Positions 51,987-58,106 of a DNA stretch of 58,921 nt are shown here, piece after piece. Made by a program: the position numbers and the translations under genes. Below the pieces are notes generated by a model. It made no database searches, had not been told where the DNA came from, and was given only the letters and a program-made list of their open reading frames with translations. This DNA comes from Micromonospora arborensis (GTDB lineage: Bacteria > Actinomycetota > Actinomycetes > Mycobacteriales > Micromonosporaceae). The DNA is taken from positions 1 to 58,921 of the forward strand of contig NZ_PYBV01000045.1 of assembly GCF_003205615.1 (NCBI RefSeq), read 5' to 3'. Each line of letters begins with the position of its first letter. Positions within the stretch are counted from its first letter, which is position 1.

Positions 51987-52754
51987 TTGAGGCTGGGGTG
52001 CCGTCTCAGTCAGCTCGATCTGTCGATCGAGGCGGGCGTGTCGGCCCGGCACCTGAGCTTCGTGGAGACCGGGCGGTCCCGGCCGAGCCCGGAGCTGATC
52101 CTGCGGCTGGCCGAGCAGCTCGGCATGCCGTTGGCTGAGCGGAACACGGTGCTGCTGGCCGGCGGCTACGCCCCCGCCTACCCCAGCCACGAGCTGAACG
52201 ACCCGGAGTTGGCTCCCGTACGTGCCGCCGTGCGGCAGATCCTCGACGGCCACAACCCGTACCCCGCGGCGCTCGTCGACCAGCATTGGCAGCTCGTCGA
52301 GGCCAACCCTGCCGTTGCCCTGTTCACCGCCGGCGCCGAGCCGCACCTGCTCACTCCACCGATCAACGTGCTGCGGCTCAGCCTGCACCCCGACGGCATG
52401 GCCCGGCACATCCGCAACCTGCCCGAGTGGCGTACCCACCTGCTCAAACGACTGCGCCAGCAGGCCGCGACAAGGAACGACCCGGCCCTGTACGAGCTGC
52501 ATGAGGAGCTTCGCGGCTATCCCGGCGGCGACGTCGCGGTGCCGGTCCGCGACGACGCCGTGCCGCGTGTCGTCATCCCGCTGCGGTACCGCCACGGCGA
52601 CCAGGAGTTGTCTTTCCTCAGCACCACGACCCTCTTCGGCACCCCGCTGGATGTCACCGTCTCCGGGCTGGCCGTGGAGGCGTTCTTCCCTGCCGACCCG
52701 GCGACCACCGCAACGCTCCAAGCCCTCGCCAAACCCAGCGCCGGGACGGGCTGA
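51987..52754 (+). CDS. XRE-family regulator with MmyB-like ligand-binding domain, possibly N-truncated
   Basis: A 255-residue regulator: HTH helices LSQLDLSIEAGVSARHLSFVETGRSRPSPELILRLAEQLG, then a MmyB-like PAS-type domain (YPAALVDQHWQLVEANPAVALF ... LSLHPDGMARHIRNLPEWRTHLL). Family members usually have another 10-15 residues forming the first helix; here the only nearby start is TTG 51987 (LRLGCRLSQLD), 23 bp from the divergent DUF1330 start, so the N-terminus may be clipped. Related regulators often neighbour small stress or oxidoreductase genes that they control. Confidence 0.78.
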   Translation: MRLGCRLSQLDLSIEAGVSARHLSFVETGRSRPSPELILRLAEQLGMPLAERNTVLLAGGYAPAYPSHELNDPELAPVRAAVRQILDGHNPYPAALVDQHWQLVEANPAVALFTAGAEPHLLTPPINVLRLSLHPDGMARHIRNLPEWRTHLLKRLRQQAATRNDPALYELHEELRGYPGGDVAVPVRDDAVPRVVIPLRYRHGDQELSFLSTTTLFGTPLDVTVSGLAVEAFFPADPATTATLQALAKPSAGTG

Positions 52755-52784
52755 ACTCGTCGGGTGGGTGGCCTCGGGGGCACC

Positions 52785-52809
52785 GAAGCCGGGTCACCGA
52801 CCCGGCTTC
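52785..52809. terminator. Bidirectional hairpin terminator
   Basis: Perfect 11-bp stem (52785-52795 with 52799-52809) and 3-base loop between the convergent XRE and TROVE genes. Confidence 0.78.
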
Positions 52810-52816
52810 AGTGTCC

Positions 52817-54343
52817 TCAGAAGGGCCACCGGTCGTGGGATCCCGCCTCGATGAGCGGGATCATCGCGAACGCGGCGTCGGACAGACCGCCGAAGGTGTG
52901 GCGGTTCGTCGCGGTCGGTGTGTGACCAACCCGGTATCCGGCCAGATTCCAGGTGTATACGGGTATCTCCGCGGGCACCGCCGCGGCGACGTTCGCCGAG
53001 CGGTGCCAGTGGGCCTGCTCATCGGTGAGGATGACCACCCGGTCGTGCCGGTCGACGTGCGTCCGCAACGCCTTCTCGGTGTCGGTGCCCATGCCGAAGA
53101 AATAGCCGTCGTCCTTGAACCGCCGCACCGCCGCGAGCACCGACTCACCCGCCAACGGCGGGAACACCCGGCTGTCATTGGAGAACGACACCACCGTGGC
53201 CGCTTCTGCCCGGGCGGCCAGCGCCAGGCCGAACACCGTGGCAGCGTCCCAGCAGAGCAGCGTGCCGTCCTTGCTGAACGGGCTCCGCATCGAGCCGGAC
53301 GTGTCGATGAGGACGAGGGTCCGACCATCCAGGGCGGGCACGTTCGCCAGGGCGTGCTGCAACGCCTTCTCCAACGGGTACGCCCACCGCAGGCTCGGTG
53401 CCGCGTTGTACGCCGACAGGAAACGCATCGGCAGCACCCGCGAGGTGGCGACCTCGCCCGGATCCGAGAGCCTGGCCGCCACGGTCTCCGCGACGGTGTC
53501 GCTGACCCCCGCCTGGTCGAAGTTGCGCAGGTTACGCAGCAACGCCAGGTAGCCCATGGTCGGGATGACGGACTCCCACGCCGGGGCGTCCATGGCAGTC
53601 TGTCGCCAGCCGGCCAGGGCCTCCCACGTCATGCCGGCCGCGCCCAGCACGGCCGGATCGGTGACCGCCCGACGCTGCTCGACCGGCATCGCCATGAGCG
53701 CGTCCCGTGCCGCCAGCATCCGCAGCGACGACGGCAGCGGGTTGTCCCGCCGGTGTCGCCGGTCCAGCGCGTGCCGGAACAGGTCACCCTGCCGGTCGTC
53801 CTTCGCCGTGGGGTGGGTCAGATCGATGACGTCACCGAATCGCACCTGGCTGCCGACCGAGTCGTACTTGAGCAGGCTCCGCTCGGTGTACAGCCGGACC
53901 GCGGCGTCGGCGATGCCCCGCTTGACCGGCTTGGGCAGGGCCCGACCGTAGCGTGCCAGCCAGTACGCCAGCGCCTCGCCCGGCTCGTCCGCGCGCTGCA
54001 GCGCGGAGTTCACGACGGCCCGTGAACCCGCGATCCCCGCGGCGACCTGGGCGCGCGCACCCTCCAGGGCCGCCACCACGGACGCCGAGCGCATCATCGC
54101 GCCGGACCGGAGCCACGGTACGAAGCGGGCGAACCAGTCGGGATCGACGACGGCCACGGTGGCAACCAGGCCCCGGAAACGAGTGTCCCGGGCCGTGGCG
54201 CCCTCGTAGAAGGTGTCCTCGCCGACCATGGTGGAGACTCCGAGCAGGAACAGTTCGAGGCGCGGCTCGCGGATGAAGCCGGGCGCGCCCTCGGCGGTCG
54301 TCGACTGCCGGCTCTTACGGAGCTTGAGGTTGAACTTGGCCAT
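52817..54343 (-). CDS. rsr: TROVE-domain RNA-binding protein (Ro60 ortholog, Rsr)
   Basis: A 508-residue ring-shaped RNA-binding protein of the Ro60/Rsr family. Residues 20-330 are the HEAT-like TROVE domain (DTFYEGATARDTRFRGLVATVAVVDPDWFARFVPWLR ... RYGRALPKPVKRGIADA ... PMRFLSAY). Residues 340-508 are a von Willebrand A domain with an intact MIDAS (D347-T-S-G-S351-M). Bacterial Rsr proteins bind Y RNAs and can tether PNPase for structured-RNA decay. ATG at 54343 has GGGGGAC upstream. It lies 36 bases downstream of the last of four Y-RNA-like elements on the same strand, with no separate promoter evident, so RNA and protein are probably co-expressed. Confidence 0.93.
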   Translation of the reverse strand: MAKFNLKLRKSRQSTTAEGAPGFIREPRLELFLLGVSTMVGEDTFYEGATARDTRFRGLVATVAVVDPDWFARFVPWLRSGAMMRSASVVAALEGARAQVAAGIAGSRAVVNSALQRADEPGEALAYWLARYGRALPKPVKRGIADAAVRLYTERSLLKYDSVGSQVRFGDVIDLTHPTAKDDRQGDLFRHALDRRHRRDNPLPSSLRMLAARDALMAMPVEQRRAVTDPAVLGAAGMTWEALAGWRQTAMDAPAWESVIPTMGYLALLRNLRNFDQAGVSDTVAETVAARLSDPGEVATSRVLPMRFLSAYNAAPSLRWAYPLEKALQHALANVPALDGRTLVLIDTSGSMRSPFSKDGTLLCWDAATVFGLALAARAEAATVVSFSNDSRVFPPLAGESVLAAVRRFKDDGYFFGMGTDTEKALRTHVDRHDRVVILTDEQAHWHRSANVAAAVPAEIPVYTWNLAGYRVGHTPTATNRHTFGGLSDAAFAMIPLIEAGSHDRWPF

Positions 54344-54379
54344 GACGTCCCCCGTCAGTCGGCCGGGAAAGCGCCACCG

Positions 54380-54523
54380 CACCGCACACCCGAGATCAGA
54401 ATCGGCCACGGACTAGTCCGCCGTTCTGTCCGTTGAACTACCCACCCGTAGGTGTCGAGGGGATTCGAACCCCCATCTGCGGAACCCTGAAGTAACCGTT
54501 GCCTGCGCACCGGGTGTGCGGTG
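54380..54523 (-). ncRNA. Y-RNA-like element 4 (tRNA-mimicking)
   Basis: On the minus strand, a 13-bp perfect outer helix (54511-54523 with 54380-54392) encloses GUGCG...GAUCU flanks and an insert. The insert has, in order: helix GGC-A-ACGG; a T-arm with loop UUCGAAU (54459-54473); a CACC-UACG-GGUG capped stem (54443-54454); a D-like arm GUUC-AACGGACA-GAAC (54423-54438); a short palindrome CGGACUAGUCCG; and CCGU-G-GCC, which closes the helix. D- and T-loops could dock as in tRNA. No CCA end or true acceptor stem. Confidence 0.72.
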
Positions 54524-54572
54524 TGGTCGCGCTTCCCGAGATCCATGCTTACGCACCGGGAAGTGCGGCCAC
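54523..54572 (-). ncRNA. Y-RNA-like element 3 (mini form, no tRNA-like insert)
   Basis: A helix of 16 positions with two mismatches (54557-54572 with 54523-54538) has the same junction as its neighbours, CCCG-GUGCG and GAUCU-CGGG, but only a few bases (UAAGCAUG) in between. It is therefore the Rsr-binding-like stem without the effector module. It abuts element 4 directly. Confidence 0.6.
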
Positions 54573-54638
54573 GACCGTAGCGGTGGCGGGAAAGCCCCGG
54601 CAACGGAGTTTGCGATCTCGTGATCGACGAGGACGTGG

Positions 54639-54754
54639 TCACGCCGCACGCCCGAGATCAAAAGCGGACACGGTGTTGCGGGCTCGAACCGCGGGCCCTT
54701 GCCGGGCCTTCACCAAGAAGTAGCCGTGTCCGTCGCACCGGGCGTGCGGCGTGA
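54639..54754 (-). ncRNA. Y-RNA-like element 2 (tRNA-mimicking, compact)
   Basis: A 16-bp perfect outer helix (54739-54754 with 54639-54654) is followed by GUGCGA, then a 9-bp inner helix CGGACACGG/CCGUGUCCG (54724-54732 with 54665-54673). This encloses hairpins CUUC-UUGGU-GAAG and GGCCC-GGCAA-GGGCC and a T-arm with loop UUCGAGC (54678-54692). The 3' flank is CUUUUGAUCU-CGGG. No clear D-arm. Confidence 0.72.
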
Positions 54755-54755
54755 G

Positions 54756-54912
54756 GGCGCCTCCCGAGGTCGAAGCGGTAACGGCGACCGGCCCTTGCGG
54801 GCCAAGGTGACCTGGGCCGCTGGTCGACGCCACCCGAAGTGGCGGTGGGATTTGAACCCACGTCTCCCCGTTGGAAGCGGAAGTAGCCGTTGCCTGCGCA
54901 CCGGGAGGTGCC
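54756..54912 (-). ncRNA. Y-RNA-like element 1 (tRNA-mimicking, first in the array)
   Basis: The outer helix CCUCCCG/CGGGAGG, extended by GGC/GCC past one mismatch (54902-54912 with 54756-54766), is followed by GUGCGCA and inner helix GGCAACGG/CCGUUACC. The insert has, in order: a T-arm GUGGG-UUCAAAU-CCCAC (54845-54861); a UUCG-containing capped stem CGCCAC/GUGGCG (54828-54844); a D-like arm GACC/GGUC with a 9-base loop (54809-54825); and GGCCC-GCAA-GGGCC (54790-54803), a GNRA hairpin in anticodon-arm position. It starts where the adjacent promoter predicts. Confidence 0.75.
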
Positions 54913-54917
54913 CCCTG

Positions 54918-54946
54918 ACGCTAGGCCCGCAACCGCGAGGGGACAA
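54918..54946 (-). promoter_or_regulatory. Promoter of the Y-RNA/rsr unit
   Basis: On the minus strand TTGTCC (54946-54941) and TAGCGT (54923-54918) are separated by exactly 17 bp. Initiation about seven bases downstream would be at 54911-54912, the first base of element 1's outer helix. The TAGNNT -10 is typical for actinobacterial housekeeping promoters. Confidence 0.6.
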
Positions 54947-54989
54947 CCCGATTCCGTACGTGCCCGGCTGCTTGCGAGCCGCTGCGAAA

Positions 54990-55319
54990 CTAGATCATGC
55001 GCAGGACCAGCGCGGCGGAGACCGCCAACTCACGATCGAGCACCTGGTCACGGGGGACGAACACCATCGCCTGCCCCTCACCGAGGACCACGTCCTCCTG
55101 TCGAGCCGTGGTGGTGCCACGGAACACGTGAACGGTCACGGTGTGGGGGAAACCGGGTTCGTACGGGCGCGGACCGCTCCACAGCGGGTGCAGTTCACCC
55201 GCTGTCAGGCCCGTCTCCTCCAGCAATTCGCGGCGGGCCGCCTGCTCCGGCGACTCGCCGGGCTCGATGTGGCCACCCGGCAGGCTCCACCGCGAGGCTG
55301 TCGACAACGGGTCCCGCAC
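54990..55319 (-). CDS. NUDIX hydrolase, short N-terminus
   Basis: A 109-residue NUDIX pyrophosphohydrolase. The NUDIX box is complete: GGHIEPGESPEQAARRELLEETGL (G-x5-E-x7-RELxEETGL). The product begins only 14 residues before SLPGGH at GTG 55319, whereas relatives have a further beta strand; in-frame sequence upstream (WYAVRCAV) would supply it but has no usual start codon before it enters the divergent ASCH gene. Either an unusual start is used or the gene is 5'-clipped. It ends about 80 bp upstream of the Y-RNA array, same strand. Confidence 0.75.
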   Translation of the reverse strand: MRDPLSTASRWSLPGGHIEPGESPEQAARRELLEETGLTAGELHPLWSGPRPYEPGFPHTVTVHVFRGTTTARQEDVVLGEGQAMVFVPRDQVLDRELAVSAALVLRMI

Positions 55320-55347
55320 GGCGCACCGGACCGCGTACCATCCGCGG

Positions 55348-55767
55348 ATGGAGTTCGATGATCTTCCGCTTGCCGAGTTCGCGTTTCCGGGGCCGCTGCG
55401 GGACAGCCTGGTGGCCGCGATCCTCTCCGGCGCGAAGACCTCGACGTCCGCCCTGCTGATCGGGTACGAGCGCGCGAACGAGGCGCTGCCCGAGGTCGGC
55501 GAACGATCCGCCGTGGTGGACTCCGCAGGCCAGCGGGTCGCGGTGATCGAGCTGATCGAGGTACGCGTGACACGGCTCGCCGACGTCGATCTGCGACACG
55601 CCCTGGCCGAGGGGGAGGGCTACGAGTCGGTGGCGCAGTGGCGCGCAGGGCACGAGGCGTTCTGGCACAGCGCTGAGGTACGCGCCGAGCTCGGTGACCC
55701 CGGTTTCACGGTCGACGACGACACTCTGGTGGTAACCGAGCGTTTCCGACTGGTGCACGTCGTCTGA
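55348..55767 (+). CDS. ASCH-domain protein
   Basis: A 139-residue protein matching the ASCH (PUA-like beta barrel) family: FPGPLRDSLVAAILSGAKTSTSALL (G-x-K-T signature of the RNA/nucleotide-binding cleft) and SAGQRVAVIELIEVRVTRLADVD. ASCH proteins are predicted RNA-binding or RNA-modifying; YqfB, a relative, is an amidohydrolase of modified cytidine. It starts at ATG 55348, only 28 bases from the divergent NUDIX start. Confidence 0.85.
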   Translation: MEFDDLPLAEFAFPGPLRDSLVAAILSGAKTSTSALLIGYERANEALPEVGERSAVVDSAGQRVAVIELIEVRVTRLADVDLRHALAEGEGYESVAQWRAGHEAFWHSAEVRAELGDPGFTVDDDTLVVTERFRLVHVV

Positions 55768-55799
55768 GTCGAGGTGGTCGGGGCTTCGTCTTCAGTGGA

Positions 55800-56187
55800 C
55801 GGTTCGCGAGCGGTCCACGGCATCGTCGCGCCCAACGGCGCCGCTGGCGCGTCCGGACCAGTCGTCGCAGTGGCGGTGCTCACCGCGGTCGCCCAGGCCT
55901 GCCCCACGAGGAGCGGCTGCGGTTCGGCTACACGGCCAGAGGTTCCGCACCTTCCGATCGCGAGGTCGAGCCGCACCGCGTCGTCGTGCTCGGTGGACGC
56001 TGGTATCTGGTGGCCTACGATCTCAGCCGGTACGACTGGCGCAGCTTTCGCCTCGACCTCCCTCCACTGGCCGACCCAGGCACTGGGCAACGTGGGCGCC
56101 GAGTTCGAGATCCCGGAGCCACCGGAGTTCGCCGCGCACGTTCAGGAGTGGGGAGCCCACCTCACCCGGGCCACCCGCGCGACGTAG
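55800..56187 (+). pseudogene. Frameshifted WYL-domain regulator fragment
   Basis: Pieces of the C-terminal WYL domain of a YafY-type regulator occur in three frames. VLTAVAQAC is followed by ERLRFGYTARGSAPSDREVEP, then VVVLGGRWYLVAYDLSRYDWRSFRLD (the WYL-core strand), then GAEFEIPEPPEFAAHVQEW to the stop at 56187. The N-terminal HTH is absent. This accounts for the gap between the ASCH gene and the glycosyltransferase (55768-56218). Confidence 0.75.
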
Positions 56188-56218
56188 AGCCGGGACGCTG
56201 ACCGCGGCCCGCCCGAAG

Positions 56219-57484
56219 TCATATCTTCAGCTGGCCGCCGTTGCGTTGGGCGTCGTCCTTGATCGCGATGAGATTCGCGGAGACGTACGGGATGTTGTGC
56301 GTCTGGTGCCATTCGCTCGGGAAGTACGTGACCAACCGCGACGCCTGGAATCGGCATTTGATTTCCGGCACGAACCGAGAATAGTTGGCGTCCGTGAAGT
56401 ACCAGAACGAGTTCTCGTTGTAGAACGCGACATGCGTCGGGTCCTGGTAGGCGCCCCGACCGTCGGTGCTGGGTGTCAGCGACAGGAGCATCCCGTTCGG
56501 CGCGAGCAGTCGGTACAACTCGTTGAACAGTGCGATCTTATCCGGGATGTGCTCCAGGAAGTCCACAGCCCGGATGACCCCGACGCTGTTGTCCGGCAGG
56601 TCGACTCCCTTCGTAATGTCGCAGACCATGTCGACGCCCGGCCCGTCGTGATAGTCGAGCCCGACATACCCTTCGGGCTTGTTGTGGGCCGCACCCAGGT
56701 CGAGCGCCAGGAGTCCCTGCCGCCGCGACCAGGCCAGCACGTTGTGTTGGATGTTCCGGTCGTAGATCTCCACCGTGCGCTGCTGGATGCGGGCGTTGAA
56801 GTCCGGAATGCGCTGCGTGTTCTTGGCATGCATGCGTTGCAGGTACAGGCATTTCTGAATGTGGTGGAACTCGCTCACCTGGTAGAACCGAGCCATGAGA
56901 TCGGCGTCGTCGGCGACGTCGAGCGACTCGTCGTATCCGCCGACCTTCTCGTAGATGTCCCGCCGGAAGGCCCGCACATGGTTCGGCGCGTACCAGATGT
57001 AGCTCACGTTGTGCGGTGTCGGCGGCATCGCCTGGCAGGCCAGCACCTCGCGGCCGTCCACCTTCGCGTCGTAGTGCCGCCAGCCGAACGAACTCGCGAA
57101 ACGGTCCTCACAACGGCCGCCATCCTCCTGGATCTGCGCGGTGTCGCTGTAGACGAACCCCACTTCCGGGTAGGAGTCGAAGGCGTCGACGATCTCCTGC
57201 AGACAGTCGCTGCTGAGCAGATCGTCGTCGTCGAGCTCGACCAGGATGTCCCCGGCCGCCTCGGCGCAGGCGTACCGCTTGACGGCGCCAACGCCGTTCA
57301 GGTTGTCCTGGACAATGAGCCGGATCCGATCGTCGTGCCTCTCGGGCCGCCAACGAGACCCCTGGTTGAGAACGACCACCCATTCCCAGTCGGTGAAGGT
57401 CTGCTCGACCAGCGATCGGAAACATTCGTCGATGAAACGGGTGCGGTTGCTGCCGGTGAAGACCGTGACGCGCGGCGTAGGCAT
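56219..57484 (-). CDS. Glycosyltransferase family 2 - methyltransferase fusion
   Basis: A 421-residue bifunctional protein. Residues 1-230 are a GT-A (GT2) domain: VTVFTGSNRTRFIDECFRSLVEQTF, the DXD-type motif in LVELDDDDLLSSD, and FRRDIYEKVGGYDESLDVADDADLM. Residues 255-400 are a SAM-dependent methyltransferase: LLALDLGAAHNKPEGYVGLDY, DLPDNSVGVIRAVDFLEHIPD, LYRLLAPNGMLLSLTPS. It likely adds and methylates a sugar on a protein or polysaccharide. An alternative GTG start at 57496 overlaps the TPR lipoprotein stop (GTGA). Third gene of a unit with a collagen-like protein, which is a candidate acceptor. Confidence 0.86.
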   Translation of the reverse strand: MPTPRVTVFTGSNRTRFIDECFRSLVEQTFTDWEWVVVLNQGSRWRPERHDDRIRLIVQDNLNGVGAVKRYACAEAAGDILVELDDDDLLSSDCLQEIVDAFDSYPEVGFVYSDTAQIQEDGGRCEDRFASSFGWRHYDAKVDGREVLACQAMPPTPHNVSYIWYAPNHVRAFRRDIYEKVGGYDESLDVADDADLMARFYQVSEFHHIQKCLYLQRMHAKNTQRIPDFNARIQQRTVEIYDRNIQHNVLAWSRRQGLLALDLGAAHNKPEGYVGLDYHDGPGVDMVCDITKGVDLPDNSVGVIRAVDFLEHIPDKIALFNELYRLLAPNGMLLSLTPSTDGRGAYQDPTHVAFYNENSFWYFTDANYSRFVPEIKCRFQASRLVTYFPSEWHQTHNIPYVSANLIAIKDDAQRNGGQLKI

Positions 57485-57492
57485 TGAACTGA

Positions 57493-58104
57493 TCACCTAC
57501 CCGCCGGCGTCGAGGGCGAAGCTTTCGGGGCCGGACGGTACTTTGCCGGAACGGCTGAGGTGAGCTCCTTGTCCAGCCGGATCGCCGTCTTGAAGGCGTC
57601 CCGCGCCGCCGCGTCGTCACCGGACTGGGACAGCAACATGCCCAGCCGAAGGTAGGCGGTTGACGACTTGTCGTCGATCGACACGACCTTGCGGTAGATC
57701 TCCATCGACGTCGTCGGGGCTTTACTTTCCAATGCGATGGCCTTGTTGAACAGGGCCGGCCGGTAGTTGGCGTCGGCCGCCAATGCCTTGTCGTAGTTGC
57801 CGATCGCCTCGTCGGCCTGGTTGCGCGACTGGGCGATGTAGCCCAGGTTGAACCAGGCGAACTTGTTGTTGGCCTCGGCGGCCACCACCTTCTCGAAGGT
57901 GGCCTTCGCCGCGTCGAGGTTACCGGCTTGGCCCTGCTCGACACCGAGCTTCAGCAGCTCCGCCGGCGCGGTTCCACCGTTCGCCTTGTCGCTGTTGCCG
58001 GCGTTGCTCTTCGGCTTTTCAGCAGGCTTGTCGCTGCATGCCGGGACTCCGGCCAGCAGGACCGCACCGCAGGCGAGTGACCCGAATATCTGACGCGTGC
58101 TCAT
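57493..58104 (-). CDS. TPR-repeat lipoprotein
   Basis: A 203-residue lipoprotein: signal peptide IFGSLACGAVLLAGVPAC with lipobox, a Lys/Ser/Asn-rich linker (SDKPAEKPKSNAGNSDKANG), and three to four TPR units (AKATFEKVVAAEANNKFAWFNLGYIAQ; DEAIGNYDKALAADANYRPALFNKA; AYLRLGMLLSQSGDDAAARDAFKTA). Probably a membrane-anchored adaptor. GAGGAG is six bases before ATG 58104. Only two bases separate it from the collagen-like gene. Confidence 0.85.
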   Translation of the reverse strand: MSTRQIFGSLACGAVLLAGVPACSDKPAEKPKSNAGNSDKANGGTAPAELLKLGVEQGQAGNLDAAKATFEKVVAAEANNKFAWFNLGYIAQSRNQADEAIGNYDKALAADANYRPALFNKAIALESKAPTTSMEIYRKVVSIDDKSSTAYLRLGMLLSQSGDDAAARDAFKTAIRLDKELTSAVPAKYRPAPKASPSTPAGR

Positions 58105-58106
58105 TG

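Noticed and set aside
54459..54861. Canonical tRNA genes suggested by perfect T-arms
   Set aside because: No 7-bp acceptor stem with a 3' end, no ordinary anticodon arm, permuted arm order, and embedding inside longer helices.
54413..54946. Short open frames on both strands across the Y-RNA array
   Set aside because: Frames are interrupted differently in each element, and the conserved feature is base pairing, not coding.
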